64,000 bases of DNA from Halomicrobium zhouii (lineage in GTDB: Archaea; Halobacteriota; Halobacteria; Halobacteriales; Haloarculaceae), in contig NZ_FOZK01000002.1 of the NCBI RefSeq assembly GCF_900114435.1, positions 372,001-436,000 on the forward strand. The letters are read 5' to 3'. How positions within the stretch are numbered: position 1 is the first letter of the stretch; every line of letters starts with the position of its first letter. The notes under the pieces were generated by a model that saw nothing but the letters and a program-made list of their open reading frames with translations, had not been told where the DNA came from and searched no databases. Both the position numbers and the translations under genes were made by a program. Shown here in pieces: positions 1 through 9,304 of the stretch.

Positions 1-137
1 TGTCGGCACTCAACGACCCACCAGAAGGCGAACCGCGAGTCGAGAAAACCTACAGCGACTCGACGCCGCCCCAGCAGTTCACGACCGACGAACCTGGGTT
101 AATTGGGATCTATCCGGTTCAGTGGGTACAGAACTAA
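1..137 (+). CDS. C-terminal end of an unrecognised protein (partial)
   Basis: A reading frame open from base 3 gives 44 residues and stops at TAA 135-137. Its start lies left of the window. The tail is hydrophilic and Pro/Glu/Asp rich, and it ends in a hydrophobic, Trp-containing stretch (IYPVQWVQN). Composition is acidic as expected for a haloarchaeal protein, which supports real coding. I do not recognise the family and no motif assigns a function. The 244 bases that follow contain no gene I can support before the histidine kinase. Confidence 0.5.
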   Translation, partial: SALNDPPEGEPRVEKTYSDSTPPQQFTTDEPGLIGIYPVQWVQN

Positions 138-381
138 CTGGAGAGGAGTGAACGGATCGTCGCAATCGACGACGGCTTCGACTCGGCTCAGGTGCTGTTC
201 CCAGCAGCGACGTCCGTTGATGTACGTGGACGGCGTGGGAACACTGTCCGTGTCGGGAGAGTCCGAGACACCAGTAGGTGCGACCAGACGAGGAAGTACG
301 TCCAGGACACGGATCGGAGTATCAGATCTGCAAATGGGAGCATGCGGATTCATTACTGTGCTGCAAGTTGAACGTAGTATC

Positions 382-2817
382 ATGGGCGACGAGATCTCGG
401 TCCTCCACGTCGACGACGAGCCGGGGCTCGCCGAGATGGTGGGTGAATTTCTCGAACGCGAATCGGACAGGCTCACTGTCACCGCCGCAACGAGTGCGAC
501 CGGGGCACTCGAGAAGCTTGCAGACCACGACTTCGAGTGTATCATTTCCGACTACGAAATGCCAGGACGCGATGGCATCGAATTTCTCACCGACGTCCGC
601 GAGGAGTACCCCGACCTCCCGTTCGTTCTCTATACGGGCAACGGGAGCGAGGAAATCGCTAGCGACGCCATCTCCACCGGCGCGACTGATTACCTCCAAA
701 AGGAGTCCGGCACGGGTCAGTACGCAGTTCTCGCGAACAAGGTCACGAACGCCGTCGAACAGTACCGCACGCAACGCGACCAGGAGCGTCGCCACGAGCG
801 GCGGAAACGACAGAGCGATGCGCTCCTCGATCTGACGACGGACGACGCCGTGACGACCGGTGATTTCGATCGAGCGATCGAGCGGATCACCGAGACCGCT
901 GCTGCCGTGTTGGACATCTCGCGTATCAACGTCTGGTTCTTCGACGACGACCGGGAGACGCTCCAGTGTCTGGACCACTTCGATACGACGGCAGATAGTC
1001 ACGCGGATGAAGGCGAACTCGTCGTGGAGGACTACCCCGAGTACGTCGAGACGGTGGAGTCGAATCGGGTGATCGTCGCTCCCGACGCGTTCGAGGACCA
1101 CCGGACGGCAGAACTCGACGAGTACCTCCAAAAACACGACGTGCGGGCGTTACTGGACGCGACGATTCGTTCCGAAGGCGAACCTATCGGCGTGGTCTGT
1201 CACGAACACGTCGGTAGCACGCGAGAGTGGACCGAGGACGAAATCGAGTTCGCCACCAATATCGCCGATCTCGTCCACCGTGCGTGGCGAAATCGAGAGC
1301 ACGTCCAGCGCACGTCCGAACTCGAGAAGACACAGGCCCGGTTTCGGGCGCTGACGGAAAACACGACGCACGCAGTCGTGACGATCGACGACGAGAGCAC
1401 GATTCAGTACGTGACTGAGCCCATCGAGGATATTCTGGGATATCCGTCAGACGAACTGCTCCACGAGTCGTTGCTGACGATCCTGCCCGAACGATTTAGC
1501 GAAAACCACAGAGACGCCGTCACCCGGTATCTCCAGGACGGGACCAGGCGGTTGGAGTGGGACTCGATCGAACTTCCCGGACGCCACCGTGACGGCCACG
1601 AGGTTCCACTCGGGATCACGTTCGGGGAAGCGAGAATCGACGACGAACACCGGTTCACGGCCCTCATCAGAGACATCACCGAGCGAAAAGAGCGTGAACG
1701 CCGGCTCCGAGGACTCAACGAAACGGCGAACCGTCTCATGACGCCCGATACGCGTGAACGGGTCGCCGAGATCGGCGTCGAAGCGGCCGCCACGGTCCTC
1801 GGGCTGGATGCGAGCGCGATACAACTCTACGACGCGGAACAGGACGCGCTCGTCCCCGTGGCTGGAACCGACGCTGCCTACGAAATCGTGGGTGAACTGC
1901 CGACGTTCACCGAAGGAAACAGTATCGCCTGGCGTACCTACGAAAAGGGAGAAGTGCTCGCGCTCGACGACGTCCACGAAGATCCCGACGTCTACGATTC
2001 AGAGACGCCGATCAGGAGCGAACTCCACTTGCCCCTCGGCAGCCACGGTATCATGCTCGCCGGTTCGGAAACGCCCGAGGAATTCGACCAGCACGACATC
2101 GTCTTCGGTGAAATCCTCGCTGACGCCATCACTGCGGCACTGGAACAGGTCGAGCGAACCGAACAGCTGCGTGCTCGCGAACGGGAATTGAGCCGACAGA
2201 ACGAGCGGTTAGAAACGTTCGCCAGCATCGTGAGTCACGACCTCCGAAATCCGTTGAACGTCGCAGCTGGTGAACTAGAACTGGCCCGCGAGGAGAACGA
2301 GAGCGACCACCTCGACGCGGTCGCCAGCGCACACGAACGCATGGACACGCTGATAAACGAATTGCTGACGTTGGCTCGACACGGCGAGGAAATACACGAC
2401 ATCGAATCGGTCGACCTGGCGGCCCTGACCGAGCGATGCTGGCAGAGTGTCGCCACTGCCGAGGCGACGCTTTCTATCGACACCGACCAACGGGTGCAAG
2501 CGGATCGAAGTCGCCTCAGGCAACTCTTCGAGAACCTCATCCGAAACGGGGTCGAACACGGTGGCGAGACGGTGACGATCACGGTCGGCCAGAGAGAAGA
2601 CGGATTCTACGTGGAAGATGACGGCCCCGGCATCCCCGACCACGAACGTGACGACGTGTTCGAAGTGGGGTACTCGACGACCGCCGATGGGACCGGAATC
2701 GGGCTCGCGATAGTCGACCAGGTCGCCGATGCACATGGGTGGGACGTCCGTATGACCGACGGATCCGACGGCGGTACCAGATTCGAGATTACCGGCCTCT
2801 CCGAGCATCCGACGTAA
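382..2817 (+). CDS. Hybrid sensor histidine kinase (REC-GAF-PAS-GAF-HisKA-HATPase)
   Basis: 811 residues from ATG 382; the frame is open further upstream, but that extension looks unlike coding sequence. The N-terminal receiver domain (1-120) has the acidic pocket DDE (11-13), phosphoacceptor Asp57 in SDYEMPGRDG, Thr85 and Lys107. It is followed by a GAF domain (about 150-310), a PAS domain (about 320-435, ending in the RDITERK motif), a second GAF (about 440-590), HisKA with HDLRNPL (His619) and a HATPase_c domain with an N box near 717-725, a DDGPGIP box near 747 and GTGIGLAI. There is no transmembrane segment, so it should be cytoplasmic. The receiver-first layout is common among haloarchaeal kinases. 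The signal and output partner are unknown; no response regulator gene is adjacent. Confidence 0.93.
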   Translation: MGDEISVLHVDDEPGLAEMVGEFLERESDRLTVTAATSATGALEKLADHDFECIISDYEMPGRDGIEFLTDVREEYPDLPFVLYTGNGSEEIASDAISTGATDYLQKESGTGQYAVLANKVTNAVEQYRTQRDQERRHERRKRQSDALLDLTTDDAVTTGDFDRAIERITETAAAVLDISRINVWFFDDDRETLQCLDHFDTTADSHADEGELVVEDYPEYVETVESNRVIVAPDAFEDHRTAELDEYLQKHDVRALLDATIRSEGEPIGVVCHEHVGSTREWTEDEIEFATNIADLVHRAWRNREHVQRTSELEKTQARFRALTENTTHAVVTIDDESTIQYVTEPIEDILGYPSDELLHESLLTILPERFSENHRDAVTRYLQDGTRRLEWDSIELPGRHRDGHEVPLGITFGEARIDDEHRFTALIRDITERKERERRLRGLNETANRLMTPDTRERVAEIGVEAAATVLGLDASAIQLYDAEQDALVPVAGTDAAYEIVGELPTFTEGNSIAWRTYEKGEVLALDDVHEDPDVYDSETPIRSELHLPLGSHGIMLAGSETPEEFDQHDIVFGEILADAITAALEQVERTEQLRARERELSRQNERLETFASIVSHDLRNPLNVAAGELELAREENESDHLDAVASAHERMDTLINELLTLARHGEEIHDIESVDLAALTERCWQSVATAEATLSIDTDQRVQADRSRLRQLFENLIRNGVEHGGETVTITVGQREDGFYVEDDGPGIPDHERDDVFEVGYSTTADGTGIGLAIVDQVADAHGWDVRMTDGSDGGTRFEITGLSEHPT

Positions 2818-3016
2818 GTATCCGGGACGCGGCTGTGAACGTTCACCGCTTTCAGGAGACCTCCTTCACGGTCGAAACGCGCCGAATGATACAGCCAACC
2901 GGGCGGGGCTTTCAGGTCGTTCGGAGCATCGACGTCATCGCTTTCATCGGGCGAAAATACACCCGTGGAACTGACGCAAAGCGGAATTCAATCCCAGCCC
3001 CGCAAATCCACGGCCG

Positions 3017-3316
3017 ATGAGTCCCGCACGAATCCCCGATGGAACACTCGAAGTGGACCTCCATCGGTTGGGCGAGCAACTCGACCGGATTCCGCGGGCG
3101 CGAGCTGTCGAACCCGACGGCCAGTACTCCCTGCCGACTAACTACAACTACTTCGAGAGCTTCGGCGACGCGCTCGCACAGGCTGGCTTTTCGCCGAAAT
3201 CGCGAGACCACAGTTCGAAGCACCAGGCAAAACCGATCGGAGTCGCATCGGGACAGACACTGTCTGGATTCTCACTGGTTTCGAGAGTCCCACAAGCAAC
3301 GGTGCAGCAACGGTAG
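3017..3316 (+). CDS. Small protein with one homing-endonuclease-associated repeat, probable remnant
   Basis: 99 residues. Residues 8-60 match the haloarchaeal homing-endonuclease-associated (HNH) repeat pattern as I remember it: a helix of the type DLHRLGEQLDRIP, a central G-QYS element, and a closing SFGDALAQAGFSP. Complete family members carry several such repeats, often with an HNH nuclease. Here there is one repeat followed by about 38 residues of unrelated, low-information sequence. The repeat probably binds DNA. I infer a truncated leftover of a larger gene; it could also be a functional single-repeat DNA-binding protein. Confidence 0.45.
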   Translation: MSPARIPDGTLEVDLHRLGEQLDRIPRARAVEPDGQYSLPTNYNYFESFGDALAQAGFSPKSRDHSSKHQAKPIGVASGQTLSGFSLVSRVPQATVQQR

Positions 3317-3318
3317 CG

Positions 3319-3705
3319 TCATGACTCACTCCGCAACTCGTCGAGGGAGATGAGGACGTAGAGGAGGCCAACGAGGCGTGTCCCCGTGTACACCCACGGC
3401 TTCCACTCGGGCGTCGACCCGGTAGTGTACGCTACTTTCCCTCCATAGTTCACGTAGGCGCGTGGGTAGAGAAGTGCGAGGAGACCGACGAGACCGAGGA
3501 ATTTTTTGAATGCCGAATACGACTCGTTACTCCGCCACATCACCGCAAGGAAGACCAGACCTTCGAGACGGGCACCGGGCGTCACCCAGGGCCGCCAGTC
3601 ACAGTCTTCGGAATTGTCGAGTGCGAGCCGTTCGGCGGTGGTAATGAGGGCTTCCGGAGCGAGAACCTCGATAGTGCAGATCGTGGTGAACAGTGGGCGA
3701 AGCAT
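3319..3705 (-). CDS. Conserved-looking hypothetical protein, possibly membrane-associated
   Basis: 128 residues from ATG 3705; the open frame extends upstream, but an AT-rich TATA-like sequence (minus strand TAGTATTATC, about 3727-3737) lies close upstream of this ATG. The protein contains two related segments of the form W(R/K)PWV-TG(T/A)RL-GL, near residues 38-50 and 100-115, each followed by a hydrophobic stretch (LVFLAVMW, LLYVLISL), plus a third hydrophobic segment (FLGLVGLLALLYP). This suggests an internal duplication and weak membrane association. I do not recognise a named family. It is convergent with the repeat-containing ORF to its left. Confidence 0.55.
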   Translation of the reverse strand: MLRPLFTTICTIEVLAPEALITTAERLALDNSEDCDWRPWVTPGARLEGLVFLAVMWRSNESYSAFKKFLGLVGLLALLYPRAYVNYGGKVAYTTGSTPEWKPWVYTGTRLVGLLYVLISLDELRSES

Positions 3706-3942
3706 GCGTACAGGTTGGCGTTCAGGCGAGATAATACTACAGCACGGAATCTCCGAGGAGTCCGATACTGTAACAGGACGTCCGCTTCCGGGACGAGGGT
3801 GATACTCTCGAAGAAGCGATCGATGCGTTCGTCGATGGCCGTCGCGCGACCCGTTTTCCACCCCGTGTCGCGTTGCATACGGCGGACGGTGCACTTCTCT
3901 CGGTGCTCCCCGCGATGGGGGGAATGGATGCTGGAGCCAGCG

Positions 3943-5160
3943 TCATTCTCTCGGGAGTGTCGGGGAATTCGGGAGGAAGGGCGTCTGGCTCGCGACGAGG
4001 CCCGTGAGTACTGCCGCCCCGATCGCGAGTACGCCAGATACGATCAGGAGTGGGACGTACCCGAGGCCGCCAGTGCCGGCGAGACCGGCGAACGTGATGG
4101 GACCGGCGAATCGACCGAGAAACGTCGTACTGTTCCGCAGGCTGAACGCACCGGCTCGGTACGGCGGGTCGGTCCGGTCACTCAGCGCCGCATCGACGCT
4201 CGGCAAGAGCAACCCGACTCCAGCACCCGCAACGACGGCCGCGACGACGACGGCCCCGATCCACGTCGTGAGCGCGAAAATCAGGAATCCGGCGCCGTAG
4301 CACGCGAAGCCGATGGCGATCAGCTGGAGCGACGACAGCCGTCGAGCCAGCCGTCCACTCCCACTCGCGGCGACCATAGCGGTCGTTTCCGCGGTCAGGA
4401 GAACGACTCCGACGAGTACCGGGGTCAGGACGGACTCGAGGAGGAACGGGAGCGCGGTGAAGATGACGCCGAACGCGAGAAACTCCGTCAGGAAGGTTAT
4501 CGCGAACAGTGCGAGCGTCGACGGGGTCGTAATAGCGACGACTGCATCCCTGAGATACCCGACGCCGCGACCCGGCGACGTTTGCACTGGCTCCTCGAGT
4601 GACAGAGAGACGAACAGCGCGACGGGAATCGCGGCGAAGTACGTGAGGAACGGGACGGACCAGCCGAGCGTCACGAGGAAGCCACCGAGGACGGGGAACA
4701 ACGCAGCAGTAGCCGAGAGGACGGCGACGTTGACACCGAGGACGGCGGTCCGCTGGGGCCCGTCGAAGGAGTCTCCGATGATCGTCACGGTCGTGATGAA
4801 GATCGCAGCCGCGCCGGTCCCCTGTATCACTCGAAGCGCGAGTACGACCTCGAACGACGGGGCGAACGCGATCGCGCCACCGACGAGGCCGAACGTGCCG
4901 AGTCCGGCGACGAGCACGCGCTTGCGTCCGATGCGATCGGCGAGAACGCCCACGAACGGCGAGAGGACGATTCCGACCAGAAAGTAGCCGCTCACGAGCA
5001 AACTCGCCTGGGCCTCCGTCAGGGCGAAGGTATCACGGAACACCGGCAGGGTGGGGCTGATGAGCGGAACGCCGAGGGGGGCCAGGGCCGTACTCAGCAA
5101 GACGGCCTGGACGGTCCGGGATCGCCACGGCACGTCACTGCGATCCGAGACGTCGCTCAT
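3943..5160 (-). CDS. MFS transporter, drug-exporter-like
   Basis: 405 residues with about 12 hydrophobic segments, a typical major facilitator length. The loop between helices 2 and 3 carries the MFS signature GVLADRIGRKRVLVAG (about 75-90), and the helix-4 segment ALRVIQGTGAAAIF resembles the Bcr/EmrB-type drug:H+ antiporters. Likely an inner-membrane proton-coupled exporter; the substrate cannot be read from sequence. Its ATG overlaps the stop of the preceding small gene by 4 bases, and that gene overlaps the FAD oxidoreductase gene, so the three probably form one operon. One possibility is that it exports a product or substrate of the oxidoreductase, but this rests on context only. Confidence 0.9.
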   Translation of the reverse strand: MSDVSDRSDVPWRSRTVQAVLLSTALAPLGVPLISPTLPVFRDTFALTEAQASLLVSGYFLVGIVLSPFVGVLADRIGRKRVLVAGLGTFGLVGGAIAFAPSFEVVLALRVIQGTGAAAIFITTVTIIGDSFDGPQRTAVLGVNVAVLSATAALFPVLGGFLVTLGWSVPFLTYFAAIPVALFVSLSLEEPVQTSPGRGVGYLRDAVVAITTPSTLALFAITFLTEFLAFGVIFTALPFLLESVLTPVLVGVVLLTAETTAMVAASGSGRLARRLSSLQLIAIGFACYGAGFLIFALTTWIGAVVVAAVVAGAGVGLLLPSVDAALSDRTDPPYRAGAFSLRNSTTFLGRFAGPITFAGLAGTGGLGYVPLLIVSGVLAIGAAVLTGLVASQTPFLPNSPTLPRE

Positions 5161-5498
5161 CGTGGCCTGACTGCCGGGACGGGACGAGTGCTCTCCGAGT
5201 CGCAGCGCGGCAAGTCGGCCAAGGGCCGCGCTTCGGCTAGCTGGCCTTCGACGAGTCGAAAGGGGACAATCTTGGGAGGCTCGCCGGTCTCGCCGGTCTC
5301 GCCGATCGCGCCGGACACGGTCAGACCCCAGATCTCGTTCCAGAAGCCGGGGGAGACACGGTTCCAGTCAGCCGACGCGCTTCGGGATTCCTCGACCGAG
5401 TACCGGGGCTTCGACCGAGCGAGGCGCACGTCGGCGTCACTCCTGCCGTCGGTATCGGACGCGTCCGAGGGACCCTCGGTCTGTGACTGACCGGGCAT
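5157..5498 (-). CDS. Small hypothetical protein in the FAD oxidoreductase-MFS operon
   Basis: 113 residues, polar, with no predicted membrane span or signal peptide. The N-terminal third is Ser/Asp-rich and probably disordered; a core segment near 43-60 contains several aromatic residues (WNRVSPGFWNEIWGLTV). Reality is supported by tight junctions at both ends: its ATG overlaps the upstream TGA as TGATG, and its own stop overlaps the MFS start as ATGA, so translation is likely coupled. I do not recognise the family. An unrelated frame of low-complexity sequence is the alternative. Confidence 0.55.
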   Translation of the reverse strand: MPGQSQTEGPSDASDTDGRSDADVRLARSKPRYSVEESRSASADWNRVSPGFWNEIWGLTVSGAIGETGETGEPPKIVPFRLVEGQLAEARPLADLPRCDSESTRPVPAVRPR

Positions 5499-6919
5499 CA
5501 GTCGCTACCGCTCCGTGGCGCGACGTTCTGGTTGAACCGGAAGCGGTTCTCGGGGTCGTATTTGATCTTCACATCGACCAGCCGGTCGTAGTTGTCTCCG
5601 AACAGCGCCGTGGTCGGGTCCTCGCCGAGGCCGGGGAAATTCCCGTAGCGACCGGCGGCGACCGGCAGCTCCTCCAGTTCGGCGAGGCCCTCCCGCGCCC
5701 ACTGGACGTTTTCGTCGTCGTCGTCCGGGTCCTCCCAGTTCGCCTCGAAGTTCACCATGAACGGCTTGTCGCGGTGCCAGAACGCGGTCGCCTCCTGCGG
5801 GACGTCGCTGACGGCGCCCCCGAGCGACCAGATGTCGATCGTGGACAGCGTCGACGGCGCCTCCTCGTTGTACCGGCGGACGACGTCCACGACTTCGTCG
5901 GACAGTTCCGTGAGATACGTCGACTTCCAGTAGTATCGCATCCCGTCCGGATAGTCCTCGTCGAGCATCGCCTGGAGGTCCTCGAAGGACGTTCGCCCGC
6001 TGAAATCGGCGATCGCCCTTTCGGTATCGAGTAGCGGGGCGTAGACGTCGGTCGCCTCGTCGAGGTCTCCCCGGTAGGACCCGAGAAATGCGAGCGCGGG
6101 TTCGCCCCACGACTCCTCGGGGAACTCATCCAGTTCGGGTACGTGGGCGGTAAACGGGAGCACACCCGCCGTTCGCGGTGCGGAGTCAGCCCAGTCGCGA
6201 AACCGGTCGAGCCACATCGCAGCGTCGTCGGCGTGATACCACACGAACGTCGCGTACACCTCGGGACCGACCTCGTGGAGGTCGTACTCGAAGGAGGTGA
6301 CCACCCCGAAGTTGCCGCCACCGCCGCGGATGGCCCAGAACAGGTCCTCGTTGCGGTCCTCGCTCGCCGTCCGCACCTCGCCGTCCGCAGTCACGATATC
6401 GACCTCGGTCAGGTTGTCACAGGCAAGTCCGTGCTCTCTGGAGAGGTGCCCGTAGCCGCCGTTGAGCGTCAGGCCGGCGACGCCCGTCTCCGAGACGGCC
6501 CCGAGGGGCGTGGCCAGCCCGAACAACTGCGTCTCGTGGTCGACGTCGCCGAGGACTGCACCGCCCTCGACGCGGACCGTCCGATCCTCTCGGTCGACCC
6601 GAACGCCGTTCATCCGCGAGAGGTCGATCATCAGCCCGCCGTCGGAGACGGCGTTGCCCGCGACGTTGTGGCCGCCGCCGTGGATCGAGACGGCCAGGTC
6701 GTGCTCTCGGGCGAAGTCGACGGTCGCGACGACGTCTCTCGTTCCCGTACATCGCGCGATTACCGACGGCTTGCGGTCTATCATCCCGTTCCACACGGAC
6801 CGAACCACGTCGTAGTCGTCGTCCGCCGGAAGGAGGATTTCCCCCCGGAGTTCCGTTCGCAACGTCTCCAGGTGCGCTTCGAGTTCAAATACGTCTCTGG
6901 TCGAGGGATACTCGCTCAT
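5498..6919 (-). CDS. FAD-binding oxidoreductase, berberine-bridge-enzyme (BBE) family
   Basis: 473 residues from ATG 6919; a TTG one codon upstream is a less likely start. An N-terminal FAD_binding_4 (PCMH) domain spans about 45-215 and a C-terminal BBE motif includes YGNFPGLGED and LVDVKIKYDPENRFRFNQNV. The HGGGHN motif places His84 where the family links FAD covalently through a histidine. The second, cysteinyl FAD link of bicovalent members appears absent (GVAGLTLNGG has no Cys at the expected place). Such enzymes oxidise alcohols, sugars or alkaloid-like substrates and pass electrons to oxygen. The substrate is unknown here. First gene of a three-gene operon ending in an MFS exporter. Confidence 0.9.
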   Translation of the reverse strand: MSEYPSTRDVFELEAHLETLRTELRGEILLPADDDYDVVRSVWNGMIDRKPSVIARCTGTRDVVATVDFAREHDLAVSIHGGGHNVAGNAVSDGGLMIDLSRMNGVRVDREDRTVRVEGGAVLGDVDHETQLFGLATPLGAVSETGVAGLTLNGGYGHLSREHGLACDNLTEVDIVTADGEVRTASEDRNEDLFWAIRGGGGNFGVVTSFEYDLHEVGPEVYATFVWYHADDAAMWLDRFRDWADSAPRTAGVLPFTAHVPELDEFPEESWGEPALAFLGSYRGDLDEATDVYAPLLDTERAIADFSGRTSFEDLQAMLDEDYPDGMRYYWKSTYLTELSDEVVDVVRRYNEEAPSTLSTIDIWSLGGAVSDVPQEATAFWHRDKPFMVNFEANWEDPDDDDENVQWAREGLAELEELPVAAGRYGNFPGLGEDPTTALFGDNYDRLVDVKIKYDPENRFRFNQNVAPRSGSD

Positions 6920-7191
6920 CAAAGTTATTAACGAGATGACGTGAATTAGTGGTTGTTGCGCCGAACGGCCAACCGACGAACCAACTACTGGGAACTACGC
7001 TCCAGATGGTTGTTATTCGTCGCCGTCCGCCGTCGGGAGATCAGGCGACGTCGGGACGGAGTGACTCCTCGACGAGCGCCGGCGAGCGGGCGAGGAACGT
7101 GGGCGAGTCCGTCGACGCTTCCAGCGACAAATGTGTTCTCCGCCTTTTCCCAGAAAAGATACATAGAGGGAACCACCCACGTCCCCGTAGA

Positions 7192-7863
7192 ATGCCCTCG
7201 CTGACTCGTCGGCGGCTGCTCGCTGTCGCCACAGCAGGCCTCGGCACGTCAGTTGCCGGCTGCTCGACGATCGACACGTCGCCACCGACTGAGTCGCCTG
7301 TCGACGCGTCTACCCCAACACAGACGGCGACGTCCACACCGTCGCCGTCCCGGACACCTGATACCCCCGACACGGCCGCGACGCCGATCGAAGACGGGCA
7401 GGCGAGTCCTGCCCCGTCCTGCACTGACGGGTACTATCCACTCGACCCCAACTGGGTCGTCCACGGGCCTGGCCCCCTCGGTGGGTTCGCCGTGAGTCTC
7501 GACACCCGCTCGATAGCACTGGGAGAGACCCTCGTTGCCCACGTGTCGAATGTCACTGACGAGCCACGGGAGACGGCGGTCAAGGAAAAATACGACGTCC
7601 AGTATCAGGCCGAAACCGGGTGGCATTCCATCTTCGGGACGGAGATGGAACAGCCGTTGTACAATGATCTCGCGTATCGCCACGAACCAGGAGAAGGATT
7701 CACCTGGGAACTGCGATTTACGAAAGAAGGCCTGGCAGGATACCACGTCTGCGACTCGCTCGATCCCGGGACCTACCGGTTCGTCTACTGGGGCATCACG
7801 GCCGAGAAACTCGAAAATCGAGGGTACGCTATCGGCATGCCGTTTGCTGTCTCGGCCGAGTGA
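7192..7863 (+). CDS. Tat-type secreted lipoprotein, function unknown
   Basis: 223 residues from ATG 7192, chosen because it begins a Tat-like signal (TRRRLL) followed by a hydrophobic stretch and the lipobox SVAGC. A Thr/Pro/Ser-rich linker (about 28-72) follows and then a folded domain with two cysteines (CTDGYYPLDPNW and YHVCDSLDPGTYRFVYWG). The last part (LDPGTYRFVYWGI) resembles the end of an immunoglobulin-like fold. Expected to be lipid-anchored on the outer face of the membrane. It starts a run of four small lipoproteins and one membrane protein. No specific ligand or pathway can be assigned. Confidence 0.75.
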   Translation: MPSLTRRRLLAVATAGLGTSVAGCSTIDTSPPTESPVDASTPTQTATSTPSPSRTPDTPDTAATPIEDGQASPAPSCTDGYYPLDPNWVVHGPGPLGGFAVSLDTRSIALGETLVAHVSNVTDEPRETAVKEKYDVQYQAETGWHSIFGTEMEQPLYNDLAYRHEPGEGFTWELRFTKEGLAGYHVCDSLDPGTYRFVYWGITAEKLENRGYAIGMPFAVSAE

Positions 7864-7957
7864 GACCCTTGCGGTAGCGCCGAGAGCGAGGGGAATTGCC
7901 GACGGTTCATACTGTTCTGAGAGAACGGTCGTATGCGTGTTTTGTGTGTGGGACTGG

Positions 7958-8521
7958 TCAGGGTGCCTGAAGGATCTCTATTTCGACGTCTGCGGGCGTT
8001 CCGTTAATCTCGAAAGGCTCCTCGTCGCACCCCGAAAGCTCGTATCTTCCTTCGGCGATCGCTGTAGAGCGGTCACCGATCGAGGTGTCCTCCCGGAGCG
8101 TATACGTCGCAGCTAGCGAGTCTTCGGGTTGTATTATCGTACTGTATCCAGCGTTAGTCCAGAATTCGATCTGATACCCATCAGTCCGGATCTCGTTCGA
8201 TCTGGTATATCTCTCGCTCCACAGCAAGAAAGCGGCGTCAGTGTCTACTGAATCAGCGACGAGTATTCCAAAGGGCATCGGTCCCCCCGACGAGACCGAG
8301 ACGGTATCGTCGCCGGTGTTCGTGACTGTAATGTGAAGGTCAGCTAGGGCCTTCTCAGAAGTGACCTCCACGACATCAACGGTTAACGAGTAATCGTCGG
8401 AGGAGTCGTTACCAGCAACGTCGACATCCACACTGCTCTGTGGACCCTGACTGCCCGGCGTTCCGATGCACCCAGCAGCCAGGAGAGGCGGAGTTGCTTT
8501 CAGTAGGTCTCTCCGCCTCAT
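7958..8521 (-). CDS. Tat-type secreted lipoprotein, function unknown
   Basis: 187 residues from ATG 8521; an alternative start five codons upstream would weaken the signal peptide. MRRRDLLK followed by a short hydrophobic stretch and AAGC gives a Tat lipoprotein signal. The mature part has a low-complexity Ser/Asp start, then a region with LADLHITVTNTGDDTVSV that looks like a beta-sandwich (intracellular proteinase-inhibitor/BsuPI-like or CARDB-like) fold, and a C-terminal motif EGRYELSGC. Convergent with the lipoprotein to its left. Function unknown; probably a surface-exposed lipid-anchored protein. Confidence 0.7.
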   Translation of the reverse strand: MRRRDLLKATPPLLAAGCIGTPGSQGPQSSVDVDVAGNDSSDDYSLTVDVVEVTSEKALADLHITVTNTGDDTVSVSSGGPMPFGILVADSVDTDAAFLLWSERYTRSNEIRTDGYQIEFWTNAGYSTIIQPEDSLAATYTLREDTSIGDRSTAIAEGRYELSGCDEEPFEINGTPADVEIEILQAP

Positions 8522-8770
8522 TACTTGCGCTATCATATGAGTGATGGATTAAATATATTCTGTGTACCACTGCCCTCAATCAGGGAACATCGCCCCGATA
8601 CCAGCCAGCACGCGCCGTCGTTTCATTCCGGATTGGTTCTTTTCTCCCGGTGAATCATTTGTCGGCAGTGGTTATTGTGGATTGGAAAGCTCGATAACCG
8701 GAGCCGACTATCCGCTCGACGTGCGTGTTTGGCAGAAAGTATTCATACTGGAGACAGGACGATTCCAATC

Positions 8771-9172
8771 ATGCGCGAACGGTTGCTGATGGCGTTCTCT
8801 GCACTCTTTTTGCTCCTCCTCGTCACTGGCTGTATGGGGACGGTGACCCACGCATCGAGCGAACCGTCAGCAGATCATTCCGTGTATCTCGATAACCGTG
8901 GAAACGAAAGCGCAACGGTCGGCATCACGATCGTGAGAAATGCGACGGACGCGATCGTTCACGACTGGAGTTATCGAGTCGACCCTGGCGAGAGGCGAGC
9001 GGTCTACAACACCGACAGCGCGTCCCCCGACGGTATCGAGACCTTCGAAATCCACTGGGCCGTCCGAAACGAAACTGGGCAGGTAGCCGTCAGGACCAAC
9101 CAGTGTTTCGGACACGCGTACGTGCTGATTCGAGAGGACGGTACCGCTGGATCGACCTACTCGGTTTGTTGA
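8771..9172 (+). CDS. Small Sec-type lipoprotein, function unknown
   Basis: 133 residues from ATG 8771. The N terminus MRERLLMAFSALFLLLLVTGC has a basic start, a strong hydrophobic core and a lipobox Cys, without the twin-arginine motif of the neighbouring lipoproteins. The mature domain contains DNRGNESATVGITIVRN, a phrase typical of beta-sandwich proteins found in haloarchaeal lipoproteins, and two further Cys near the C terminus (TNQCFG and YSVC) that could form a disulfide. Function unknown. It faces away from the lipoprotein on its left and runs the same way as the following membrane protein. Confidence 0.7.
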   Translation: MRERLLMAFSALFLLLLVTGCMGTVTHASSEPSADHSVYLDNRGNESATVGITIVRNATDAIVHDWSYRVDPGERRAVYNTDSASPDGIETFEIHWAVRNETGQVAVRTNQCFGHAYVLIREDGTAGSTYSVC

Positions 9173-9304
9173 GTGGGGCTCTTCGCATAGCCGATTTCGA
9201 GATGCTACCGCCAATAGAACGGTCTGAATCGACCACAGACAACATTTGCGAATGAGACGTGGCTGTGGCTCGTCTATGAAAGGATTTTATCCGATCAAGT
9301 AGCA

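Noticed and set aside
3715-4602. 295-codon plus-strand frame over the MFS gene region
   Set aside because: Arg/Glu-rich reverse shadow of the transporter gene, whose 12 helices and MFS signature are clear on the minus strand.
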